5,276 nt of DNA from Thermomicrobiaceae bacterium. GTDB lineage: Bacteria; Chloroflexota; Chloroflexia; Thermomicrobiales; Thermomicrobiaceae. The position numbers were made by a program, and so were the translations under genes. Under the pieces are notes generated by a model. It was given only the letters and a program-made list of their open reading frames with translations, did no database searches and was not told the DNA's origin. Positions within the stretch are counted from its first letter, which is position 1, and each line of letters opens with the position of its first letter. Location of the stretch: positions 1-5,276 of the forward strand of contig SLFF01000079.1 in NCBI GenBank assembly GCA_007124395.1, given 5' to 3'. Positions 1 to 5,276 of the stretch are shown one piece after another.

Positions 1-1432
1 TCCACTGGAACCGGTAGCGCAGCGTTTCGGCACCTTCGGCAAAGCCCGGATCGTGCGGCCAGACGGTGATGTTGCGAACCGCCTGCGTTTTCCGGTTGTA
101 GCGAGTCAGTCGCCCGTTTCCTTCGCCACTGCCGATGGCCCCGGCGAAGACGATGTCCGGATTGTCCGGCCGAACCGCGATATATCCGCTCTCGCCACCA
201 CCGGGCACGAACCAGTCTGCCTCGGTGATTGCTCCGGTAATCGACATATGCGGTAGCGAGATCGCGCTGTTATCCTGCTGCGATCCATAGATCCGGTACG
301 GTGTCTGATTGTCGGCGGCGACATGGTAGAACTGCGCCGTCGGCTGATTGTAGATAGATGACCATGAGACGCCCCCATTGAAGGTGACACAGGCTCCGCC
401 GTCGTTGCCTTCGATCATGCGATCGGTGTTGGCTGGATCGATCCAGAGATCGTGATTGTCACCGTGCGGAGTGGGAACCGAGAAGAACGAGGCGCCGCCA
501 TCGATCGACTTCCACAGCGCGCCGTTCATCACCCAGAGCGTATCGGCATCCACTGGATCTGCCACCACATGCATGTAGTACCAGGCTCGCCAGCGGAGCC
601 CTTCCTGTTCTGACTGGCGGGTCCAGGTGTCGCCGTAGTCATCCGAGCGGAACATTGCCCCGTCTTCTGATTCCACCAGCGCCCAGACCCGGTTTCCCTT
701 CGCCGGTGAGATTGCCACGCCGATCTTCCCGAGTGTGCCTGTGGGCAGCCCCGGGTTCCGGGTGATGTCTGTCCAGGTGTCTCCGCCATCGGTCGAGCGC
801 CAGATGCTGGTGTCCGGGCCACCGGATTCCATCTTGTGAGGGAATCGCTGAGCCTGCCAGATCGATGCGAAGAGAACCTGCGGATTGCCGGGATCCATGG
901 TGAGATCGATGGCGCCGGCTCGTTCGCTCTTGTGCAGCACGAGTTCCCAGGTCTGCCCGGCGTTGGTCGTTCGATAGATGCCGCGTTCGGGATTGGGTAC
1001 CCAGGCGTTGCCAAGTGCCGCGACGTAGATCGTGTCTGGATCGTTCGGGTGGACCCGGATGCGTCCGATGTGCCGGGTCTCGGCCAGACCGATGTTGGTC
1101 CAGGTTCGGCCAGAATCGGTCGATCGGTAGACTCCGTCGCCATGCGAGACGTTACCCCGAATCGCGGTCTCACCGGTCCCGGCATAGATGACGTTGGGAT
1201 CGGACGGGGCAATCGCCAGCGCACCGATTGCTGATGTTGCGAAGTACCCGTCGGAGATGTTGTGCCAGGTGCTCCCGGCATCAGTGGTCTCCCAGACCCC
1301 GCCGGCACAGGCACCAAAGTAGAACGTTCCCGGGTTGCCCGGATGCCCGGCAACGGCAACAACGCGCCCGCCTCTATGTGGGCCAGCGTTCCTGAATATG
1401 AGACCATCGAGGATGCCCTGATGAACAGTCAC
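1..1432 (-). CDS. BNR-repeat / VPS10-like beta-propeller protein, 3' end beyond window
   Basis: The minus frame is open for 477 codons and still open at position 1, so the C-terminus is missing. Seen: repeated Asp-box (BNR) motifs S/T-x-D-x-G-x-T-W at residues 47-56 (WETTDAGSTW), 102-111 (YRSTDSGRTW), 153-162 (YRTTNAGQTW), 211-220 (WRSTDGGDTW), 261-270 (FRSDDYGDTW) and a degenerate one at 307-316. They are followed by HGDNHDLW (323-330) and IEGNDGG (340-346), which are conserved in a large family annotated as WD40/YVTN/BNR-like or 'glycosyl hydrolase'. The family folds as beta-propellers related to sortilin VPS10 and xyloglucanase domains; the ligand or substrate is generally unknown. The start is GTG at 1432. 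An in-frame TAG lies at 1450-1448, only five codons upstream, and CAGGA/GAAAG sits 3-8 nt before the GTG. The N-terminus reads directly into the family opening (IFRNAGPHRGGRVVAVAG). No signal peptide is present, so a cytoplasmic location is inferred. Family call is strong; function is unknown. Confidence 0.93.
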   Translation of the reverse strand, partial: MTVHQGILDGLIFRNAGPHRGGRVVAVAGHPGNPGTFYFGACAGGVWETTDAGSTWHNISDGYFATSAIGALAIAPSDPNVIYAGTGETAIRGNVSHGDGVYRSTDSGRTWTNIGLAETRHIGRIRVHPNDPDTIYVAALGNAWVPNPERGIYRTTNAGQTWELVLHKSERAGAIDLTMDPGNPQVLFASIWQAQRFPHKMESGGPDTSIWRSTDGGDTWTDITRNPGLPTGTLGKIGVAISPAKGNRVWALVESEDGAMFRSDDYGDTWTRQSEQEGLRWRAWYYMHVVADPVDADTLWVMNGALWKSIDGGASFFSVPTPHGDNHDLWIDPANTDRMIEGNDGGACVTFNGGVSWSSIYNQPTAQFYHVAADNQTPYRIYGSQQDNSAISLPHMSITGAITEADWFVPGGGESGYIAVRPDNPDIVFAGAIGSGEGNGRLTRYNRKTQAVRNITVWPHDPGFAEGAETLRYRFQW

Positions 1433-1500
1433 GTATCCTGCTTTCGTCTAACTCATTTCGGTGACAGCGTTGACTGACGTATCCTGTGTATCGTGACAGC
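1431..1500 (-). repeat. Imperfect duplication spanning the propeller gene's start region
   Basis: Read on the minus strand, GCTGTCAC occurs at 1500-1493 and 1468-1461. CAGGATACGT occurs at 1486-1477 and 1440-1431. The two elements keep the same order in both copies, with about 14 extra bases in the gene-proximal copy. That copy supplies the CAGGA ribosome binding site and the first bases of the GTG start; the distal copy lacks a start codon. It looks like a diverged tandem duplication of a translation initiation or operator region. Whether a regulator binds it cannot be told. Confidence 0.55.
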
Positions 1501-1569
1501 CTTCGGGGCGGTTGTAAACGTCCAACTGGCCCGTTTTGCGATCGCCATTGCGAGTATCATTGTCCCTCT

Positions 1570-1590
1570 CTGTTCGGGATAACCGGACAG
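1570..1590 (+). other. Small hairpin upstream of the Nudix gene
   Basis: CTGTTCGG (1570-1577) pairs with CCGGACAG (1583-1590) over eight positions, one of them G-U, around a GATAA loop. No T run follows, so it is not a standard terminator. It lies 57 nt before the Nudix start and may be part of that gene's 5' leader. The rest of the 1433-1647 spacer contains no convincing promoter hexamer pair. Confidence 0.4.
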
Positions 1591-1647
1591 CTAACCCGCG
1601 ACGGAATGGGCTACAGGTGTCGGTCCTCCGCTCGGAACTGGAGACGT

Positions 1648-2199
1648 ATGCGCGGCCTCGTTGAATTTCTGATGGGAATCTGGCCAATCAACTGGCTCAT
1701 TACGGTGATCTGGCGCTACGCGCCGTTTCCGCGGGGATTCCGGTCACGCATCATTCGGTCGGCTAACGATCGCTTCCTGGTCGGGGTGATGGTGGTGATC
1801 CTGGACGAGAACGGGCGATTGTTCCTGGTCCGCAACACCTATGATCCGCGCTATTCATGGAGCCTGCCGGGCGGCTGGATGGGCCGGAACGAGCAGCCCG
1901 ACGAGTGCATCCGACGCGAGATGTTCGAGGAGACCGGCTACGAGCTCGACGTCGATTACCTGCTGGCAACCCGGACCCATCCTCGTCTGCCATCGGTGGA
2001 TATCATCTATCGCGGACGGATCTCAGGGGGCACATTCCGGACAAGCGCCGAAATTGCCGAGGTCGGTTTCTTTGAACTGGATGAATTGCCGGACGGATTG
2101 ATGCCAGTTCACCAGCGGCTGCTGAGCTTGCTGGAGATCGATCGGATGATCAACCAGAATCAGACCAGTGATTCAGACCATGGCGATCAGGGAAGTTAA
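1648..2199 (+). CDS. Nudix hydrolase (MutT-like)
   Basis: A 183-residue protein. The full Nudix box G-x5-E-x7-R-E-x2-E-E-x-G-U is intact at residues 76-98, with G76, E82, R90, E91, E94, E95 and G97. It is preceded by the usual beta strand (FLVGVMVVILDENG, 43-56) and the W-x-LPGG turn (71-76). Nudix enzymes cleave nucleoside diphosphates linked to another group (X), using Mg2+ held by the box glutamates. Nothing here identifies the substrate; mutagenic dNTPs, sugar nucleotides and dihydroneopterin triphosphate are all possible. Residues 5-25 are hydrophobic and aromatic (IWPINWLITVIW), perhaps an amphipathic or membrane-touching helix before the domain. ATG 1648 was chosen because GGAG ends four bases upstream and the translation before it (from GTG 1486) is arginine/cysteine-rich and unlike protein. 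The Asn/Asp-rich tail after about residue 165 is probably disordered. The gene is divergent from the propeller gene. Confidence 0.92.
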   Translation: MRGLVEFLMGIWPINWLITVIWRYAPFPRGFRSRIIRSANDRFLVGVMVVILDENGRLFLVRNTYDPRYSWSLPGGWMGRNEQPDECIRREMFEETGYELDVDYLLATRTHPRLPSVDIIYRGRISGGTFRTSAEIAEVGFFELDELPDGLMPVHQRLLSLLEIDRMINQNQTSDSDHGDQGS

Positions 2200-2205
2200 A
2201 GAGGA

Positions 2206-2247
2206 GCGGCCCGCTCCACATGAGCTGTGTGGGGACGAGCGGGCCGC
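2206..2247 (+). terminator. GC-rich stem-loop after the Nudix gene, possible terminator
   Basis: An exact 11-bp inverted repeat, GCGGCCCGCTC (2206-2216) and GAGCGGGCCGC (2237-2247), begins seven bases after the Nudix TAA. The 20-nt loop can form a further short helix, CACA (2217-2220) with TGTG (2228-2231). The stability and position suit a transcription stop. No T tract follows, so a standard intrinsic terminator is not shown; it could instead be an mRNA-stabilising structure or the first helix of the leader downstream. Confidence 0.45.
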
Positions 2248-2267
2248 GCCAGAGTGGGGAATGGTTC

Positions 2268-2392
2268 GTGGGTCAGCGAGTCCGACCCGCGGCGACGTCT
2301 GATGTTCGAAATCAGTCGCCAGGTCCCGAGACCGGGACCTTCGGCTACTGCCAGTCTGTCCGAGAATACCTTCTGCAGACGTTCCGACTGGC
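2268..2392 (+). promoter_or_regulatory. Run of four tandem hairpins in the region before folC
   Basis: Four helices follow almost without gaps. (1) GTGGGTC 2268-2274 with GACCCGC 2284-2290, including one G-U. (2) GGCGA 2291-2295 with TCGCC 2316-2320, stacked on CTGAT 2299-2303 with ATCAG 2311-2315; a 3-nt bulge separates the helices and the loop is GTTCGAA. (3) AGGTCCC 2321-2327 with GGGACCT 2334-2340, a perfect 7-bp hairpin. (4) GCCAGTC 2350-2356 with GACTGGC 2386-2392 around a 29-nt loop. No convincing protein is encoded here. The density of pairing suggests a structured RNA, either a leader of folC or a small RNA. I recognise no known riboswitch core (THF, TPP, FMN, cobalamin and SAM were considered). 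Confidence 0.45.
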
Positions 2393-2438
2393 GTATAAGT
2401 GATTGTAGGGTCAGACGGTTTCGGTACGCATGGGCCTG

Positions 2439-2494
2439 CAGGTCAGATTTAGACACCTGAGGGTACAGAAAGTACCCTGTACTAAAGGACAGGG
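2439..2494 (+). promoter_or_regulatory. Overlapping, mutually exclusive hairpins ahead of folC
   Basis: CAGGT 2439-2443 pairs with ACCTG 2455-2459. Immediately after, AGGGTAC 2460-2466 pairs perfectly with GTACCCT 2472-2478 around AGAAA. The last four bases of that hairpin (2475-2478) are also the start of a second perfect stem, CCCTGT 2475-2480 with ACAGGG 2489-2494. The two cannot form together. The second stem places the purine-rich AAAGGA (2484-2489) partly in its loop and partly in its stem. This layout resembles attenuation or ribosome-site switching, but no U tract or known ligand-binding core is visible. Confidence 0.4.
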
Positions 2495-2509
2495 ATGCGG
2501 GCGGATTGA
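2495..2509 (+). CDS. Possible four-codon leader ORF (MRAD)
   Basis: ATG at 2495 is preceded by AAAGGACAGGG. AAAGGA ends five bases before the ATG, which is a better ribosome site than either folC start candidate has. The frame closes at TGA 2507-2509 after only four codons. It sits directly after the hairpin pair at 2460-2494 and 68 bases before folC, in another frame. It could be a translated upstream ORF that delivers ribosomes to the leader, or a chance ATG. The sequence has no run of one amino acid codon such as classical attenuators use. Confidence 0.25.
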   Translation: MRAD

Positions 2510-2576
2510 CTGACGGTGGTACGGTGCGACGGTGTGGCAGCAGCACCTTTATCTGGAACAGGACGGTTTGTCAGGA

Positions 2577-3992
2577 ATGGATGCCCACAACGAGAACGAC
2601 GTGCTGGACGCGTACAATCGGGCTTCCAGCTATATCGAGGGGTTGATTCAGGGGCCTCCATCTCCTCCTCCTGATGCGACGGCTGAGGACATTCGGGCCA
2701 GGGCGATCGCCCGAAACCAGCGCCTCGCGAATTTTCTGGAATTTCTGGGGAACCCGCAGCGCAGCTATCGAACCTTCCACATTGCCGGGACGTCGGGCAA
2801 AGGATCGACCTCGGCATTCCTGACCAGCATCCTGGCTCGTGCGGGGTTGCGCGTGGGGCTTCATGTCTCTCCGTACCTGCAGGTCGAGACCGAGAAGCTC
2901 CAGATCAATGACCGTTTGATGGCTCCGGATGCGTTCGCGGAGCACGTCTGCGCGCTCGACGCGGAGATTGCGCGCTGGGTGGATGCCGGGAATGACCGAC
3001 CGACCTACGGAGAGTTCTGGGTCGCCCTGACGTTCTTCAGCCTGGCGCGCGAAGGGTGCGATGTTGTTGTCTGTGAAGCTGGCGCCGGAGGACGGTTCGA
3101 CCTCACCAACGTGGTTGAGCCTGATGTCTCGCTGATTACCTCGGTGGGGCTGGATCATGTGCGAACCCTTGGGGGGACGATCCCGGAGATCGCCTGGCAC
3201 AAGGCAGGGATCATCAAGCCCGGAGTTCCTGCAGTGACGACGGTGGCCCATCCAGAGGCGTTGCCCGTGATCCGTGCCGAGGCTGAGTTGCAACAATCCG
3301 ATCTCGTCGAACTGACTGCGGGTCGGGACTACCGCTGGGAACATGACGCAGCTATCGGCGGATCGCTCGTGATGGAGTGGTTGACGCGTCCGGTTGATCT
3401 TCCCCTGGCTGGAGCTTTTCAGGCATCTAACGCGGCACTGGCGGCCCATGCTGCCCGGATGATTCGGGATGCAGGCGGGCGAGAGCTGGTTTCGATTCAA
3501 GCGATCGAAGATGGCATCGAAGCGACTCAATTTCCGGGCCGTGTCGAGATCGTCCAATCCAGTCCCGGTGTCATTCTCGATGGCGCACACAACCCGGAGA
3601 AGGTCGGGGCGCTGGTCGATGCGCTCGACCTGATGCCGAAACCGGCGCGGCGCATCATGGTCCTCGGTTCACTCGGTGGGCATGACTTTCTCAAGGTGGC
3701 GTCGATTGCTGCCCCGATTGCCGACGAGGTGATCATTACCGCACCATCGGCGGTGGAGCGAAGCAGTGCGCCGGTCGATGAGATCGTGCAGATAGTTGAG
3801 GAACTGGGCAAACCGTACTCGGTGGTCCTGTCGCCGATCGAGGCGATCCATGCCGCGCTCGATAGAGCCACCCCTGATGATCAGATCGTGGTGACCGGCT
3901 CTCTGTACCTGGTTGGTGCGGTGCGGGAGCACTGGTATCCATCCCGTGAAATTATTCTGCAGCAGACATCCTTCCCGAAAGGAACTTCGTAG
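2577..3992 (+). CDS. folC: FolC-type Mur ligase: dihydrofolate/folylpolyglutamate synthase
   Basis: A 471-residue ATP-dependent ligase. FolC enzymes join glutamate to dihydropteroate and to folates in the cytoplasm. Seen, in order: P-loop GTSGKGST (71-78, K75); SPYL (98-101), the substrate-loop motif seen as SPHL/SPYI in relatives; EAGAGGRFDLTN (167-178), matching E-x-GLGGRLDATN; GLDHVRTLG (191-199) with the metal-binding His; HKAGIIK (208-214), whose K209 matches the lysine carbamylated in characterised FolC; AGAFQASNAALAA (278-290); and FPGRVE plus DGAHN (319-324, 335-339) opening the C-terminal ligase domain. It is slightly longer than the usual 420-440 residues, owing to a Pro-rich insert near 27-35. 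ATG 2577 is preferred because the first family helix follows closely (LDAYNRASSYIEGLI). An in-frame GTG at 2532 would add 15 residues, and the ribosome site is weak for both. The HAD gene follows with no gap, so they are probably one operon. Confidence 0.93.
   Translation: MDAHNENDVLDAYNRASSYIEGLIQGPPSPPPDATAEDIRARAIARNQRLANFLEFLGNPQRSYRTFHIAGTSGKGSTSAFLTSILARAGLRVGLHVSPYLQVETEKLQINDRLMAPDAFAEHVCALDAEIARWVDAGNDRPTYGEFWVALTFFSLAREGCDVVVCEAGAGGRFDLTNVVEPDVSLITSVGLDHVRTLGGTIPEIAWHKAGIIKPGVPAVTTVAHPEALPVIRAEAELQQSDLVELTAGRDYRWEHDAAIGGSLVMEWLTRPVDLPLAGAFQASNAALAAHAARMIRDAGGRELVSIQAIEDGIEATQFPGRVEIVQSSPGVILDGAHNPEKVGALVDALDLMPKPARRIMVLGSLGGHDFLKVASIAAPIADEVIITAPSAVERSSAPVDEIVQIVEELGKPYSVVLSPIEAIHAALDRATPDDQIVVTGSLYLVGAVREHWYPSREIILQQTSFPKGTS
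3978..3983 (+). promoter_or_regulatory. Ribosome binding site of the HAD gene, inside folC
   Basis: AAAGGA lies within the last folC codons, nine bases before ATG 3993. It fixes the HAD start. The ATG directly follows the folC TAG (3990-3992), so terminating ribosomes can restart there, consistent with translational coupling. Confidence 0.8.
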
Positions 3993-4715
3993 ATGCGACG
4001 ACTCATTCTGTTCGATGTTGACGGCACACTGATCAAGCGGGGTGATCCTGATCATCTCGGAGCGATGGATCATGGCGTTCACAGCGTGTTTCCCGAAGCG
4101 AAGGATGCGACGGTCACCAGCGTCGACTTTGACGGGAAAGTCGATCGCCTGATCGCTACCGAAATCCTGGCGCAAGCCGGAATCAGTCTGTCGGCTGAGG
4201 ATCCGGCGCTTGATCGGGTGTTCGATCTGGCCGGACAGTATTACCGTGATCGATGGGCAGGGAAGCCGGGTGGTCACGAGGATCTGCTTCCCGGTGTTGC
4301 CGAACTGGTTCCGAAACTGGCGATGGACGAATCGTTTGCGCTCGGTGTGCTGACCGGTGGGAGCCGAGGAATCGTGGCCGTGAAGCTGGAGCGTCTGGGA
4401 CTGGTGGAGTCGTTCCCGGTCGGATCGTTCGGCAACGAAGTGCCAAATCGACCAGCACTGGTTCCGCTGGCACTCGAACGCGCCGCAGCCTACTTCGGAG
4501 AGGTGTTCGAGCCAGAGCAGGTGGTGATCGTTGGCGATACGCCAGCCGACGTCAACTGCGCCCACGTTCACGGCATTCCATGCCTCGGCGTGGCAACCGG
4601 CAAGTACAGCGAAGAGGCGATGCGAGCTGTTGGTGCTGATGAGGTGCTTCCAGATCTCTCGGCCATCCCGGCTGTACGAGAGTTGCTGTTGACGATTCAG
4701 TATCAAAAGGGCTAG
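3993..4715 (+). CDS. HAD-superfamily phosphatase, phosphoglycolate phosphatase-like
   Basis: A 240-residue protein with the HAD fold. Motif I is FDVDGT (7-12), with nucleophile D8 and acid/base D10. Motif II is VLTGGS (119-124), with T121. Motif IV is VGDTPADV (180-187), with D182 and D186 for Mg2+. Residues about 15-100 between motifs I and II form a helical cap, as in phosphoglycolate phosphatase and related small-molecule phosphatases. Motif III, usually Lys followed by Pro, appears to be supplied by R153 in NRPALVPLALERA, a substitution I believe occurs in a HAD subgroup. The reaction is expected to be hydrolysis of a small phosphate monoester in the cytoplasm; the substrate is not identifiable. 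The start touches the folC stop, which points to co-expression with folC. Family confidence is high, substrate unknown. Confidence 0.92.
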   Translation: MRRLILFDVDGTLIKRGDPDHLGAMDHGVHSVFPEAKDATVTSVDFDGKVDRLIATEILAQAGISLSAEDPALDRVFDLAGQYYRDRWAGKPGGHEDLLPGVAELVPKLAMDESFALGVLTGGSRGIVAVKLERLGLVESFPVGSFGNEVPNRPALVPLALERAAAYFGEVFEPEQVVIVGDTPADVNCAHVHGIPCLGVATGKYSEEAMRAVGADEVLPDLSAIPAVRELLLTIQYQKG

Positions 4716-4749
4716 GTATCTGACGCCGCAAATCACCATTCCACGGTGT

Positions 4750-4886
4750 TACAGGTAGCCGGGCAGCGGAGCCTGCACTGAGCGAAGTCGAACGTGCCTG
4801 CCCCCGCCATTCAGGCCGGGTTGCTGGGCGGGGCGACACGGAGAGCCTGCCCTGAGCGAAGCCGAATGGGTCGCCGGCTACCGGTA
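4750..4886. repeat. 137-bp inverted-repeat-bounded intergenic element (MITE/REP-like)
   Basis: The left end TACAGGTAGCCGG (4750-4762) and the reverse complement of the right end (4874-4886) agree at 12 of 13 bases. Inside are two direct repeats (4771-4792 and 4845-4866; 20 of 22 bases identical) with the core TGAGCGAAG, and a central stem CCCCGCC 4802-4808 with GGCGGGG 4827-4833. Short repeats with this core occur in intergenic regions of many bacteria, to my knowledge. It fills nearly all of the gap between two convergent genes and could serve as a bidirectional transcription stop. No clear target-site duplication flanks the ends, and it encodes nothing. Confidence 0.6.
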
Positions 4887-4899
4887 AATGCGATTTCGG

Positions 4900-5276
4900 T
4901 CAGGCGCTGACTTCCTGCCGCTCGAGGCCGAGGATCTCTGCGCGATCCTGCATGCCGGCCAGAACGATCTCGATGTGCTCATCGAGGGTCTTTCCGAGCG
5001 CTTCTGCTGCCTCTTCGATTTCCTCACGATTGACTGGGGCCGCGAACTCTTTGAGCTTCCACTTCTTCTTGACGCTCTTGAGTTTGACGTCGAGGATGCT
5101 CTTGCTCGGGCGAACCAGCGCAACGGCAACCAGGAACCCGGTCAGCTCGTCTACCGCCACCAGAGATTTCTCCATCTGCGATTCCGGCTTGACGCCGCTC
5201 ACCTCTTCAGCGTGGCTGAGGATTGCCCGGACGATCTCTTCATCAACACCCTTTTCGCGCAGGATCTTCGCGCCGA
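4900..5276 (-). CDS. HD-superfamily hydrolase, C-terminal part (5' end beyond window)
   Basis: The minus frame is open from the right edge to TGA 4902-4900, giving 124 whole codons; the N-terminus is outside. A GTG at 5202 lies inside the conserved domain and is not the true start, because the 24 upstream codons read on as GAKILREKGVDEEIVRAILSHAEE. Seen, numbered from the edge: ILSHAEE (18-24), M34-E35, AVDELTGF (40-47), which should carry the last metal-binding Asp of an HD domain (D42), then ALVRPSK and a Lys-rich KSVKKKWK stretch, ending in a helical tail. This matches the predicted HD-superfamily hydrolases of about 190 residues (COG2316-like), presumed metal-dependent phosphohydrolases of unknown substrate. 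The first His and the HD pair would lie outside the window. The gene is convergent with the HAD gene and ends 13 bases from the inverted-repeat element. Confidence 0.88.
   Translation of the reverse strand, partial: GAKILREKGVDEEIVRAILSHAEEVSGVKPESQMEKSLVAVDELTGFLVAVALVRPSKSILDVKLKSVKKKWKLKEFAAPVNREEIEEAAEALGKTLDEHIEIVLAGMQDRAEILGLERQEVSA

Noticed and set aside
433..446. A 14-bp perfect palindrome CTGGATCGATCCAG
   Set aside because: It lies inside the propeller gene and encodes conserved family residues (LWIDPA), so coding constraint explains it.
529..1407. A 292-codon ORF on the minus strand
   Set aside because: It is a shifted frame of the BNR propeller gene. The true frame contains the Asp-box motifs and is open across the whole stretch; this one is Pro/Ser/Arg-rich with no motifs.
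1470..1475. TTGACT as a -35 box for the Nudix gene
   Set aside because: No -10-like hexamer occurs at 16-18 bases downstream.
1448..1687. A 79-codon minus ORF in the same frame just upstream of the propeller gene, considered as a lost N-terminus
   Set aside because: It is Arg/Asp/Thr-rich, has no signal peptide or propeller motif, and the family's normal N-terminal sequence begins at the GTG downstream.
2304..2310. GTTCGAA loop as a sign of a tRNA gene
   Set aside because: No D arm, anticodon arm or 7-bp acceptor stem can be placed around it.
2394..2399. TATAAG as a -10 promoter box for folC
   Set aside because: No acceptable -35 hexamer lies 16-18 bases upstream; the best is TTCTGC, with two of six matches.
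2515..2528. A T-box-like string (GGTGGTAC followed by GGTGCG) before folC
   Set aside because: Only the first eight bases match the T-box core; the ACCGCG half differs, and no stem I specifier loop or AG bulge was found upstream.
2196..2546. A 116-codon minus ORF across the folC leader
   Set aside because: Low-complexity Arg/Pro/Ser translation, overlapping all the hairpins, with no recognisable domain.
2701..2712. GCGATCGC octamers (also at 1538-1545), like the cyanobacterial HIP1 repeat
   Set aside because: Only two in 5.3 kb, and GATC is common throughout; this is too few to claim a repeat family.
2571..3590. A 339-codon minus-strand ORF opposite folC
   Set aside because: It is antisense to a clear FolC with all its motifs; the translation is Arg/His-rich and unlike protein.
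3669..4739. A 356-codon minus-strand ORF opposite the folC end and the HAD gene
   Set aside because: The HAD motifs and folC C-terminus are unmistakable on the plus strand, so this is a by-product of base composition.

Overview
The window is moderately GC-rich (about 60% by eye) and gene-dense. It holds five protein-coding genes: two run off the edges and three are complete. No rRNA, tRNA, CRISPR array or transposase gene was seen. The protein styles suggest a free-living bacterium, most plausibly Chloroflexota (Thermomicrobia-like): a long BNR/VPS10-type propeller, a FolC with a 'HKAGIIK' variant motif, an HD-superfamily hydrolase and intergenic TGAGCGAAG repeats. This placement is inference from family resemblance, not from a marker gene.

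Layout. Positions 1-1432 (minus) encode the first 477 residues of a BNR-repeat beta-propeller protein whose C-terminus lies beyond the left edge. A 215-bp spacer follows, with an imperfect duplication of the propeller gene's translation start region and a small hairpin. A Nudix hydrolase gene (1648-2199, plus) is divergent from the propeller gene. Next is a 377-bp non-coding stretch packed with inverted repeats. It has a GC-rich hairpin just after the Nudix stop, four tandem hairpins, then two mutually exclusive hairpins followed by a four-codon ORF with a strong ribosome binding site. Downstream lie folC (2577-3992) and, directly after its stop codon, a HAD phosphatase gene (3993-4715). The window ends with a convergent minus-strand HD-superfamily hydrolase gene (4900 to beyond 5276). 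It is separated from the HAD gene by a 137-bp element with imperfect 13-bp inverted ends and two direct TGAGCGAAG repeats.

How the genes may work together. folC and the HAD gene form a tight, probably co-transcribed pair. Nudix, FolC and HAD enzymes could each act in folate synthesis: Nudix and phosphatase steps on dihydroneopterin phosphates, and FolC at the end. That grouping is a hypothesis, because the Nudix and HAD substrates cannot be read from sequence. The stretches most worth a second look are the structured leader before folC and the inverted-repeat element between the convergent genes.
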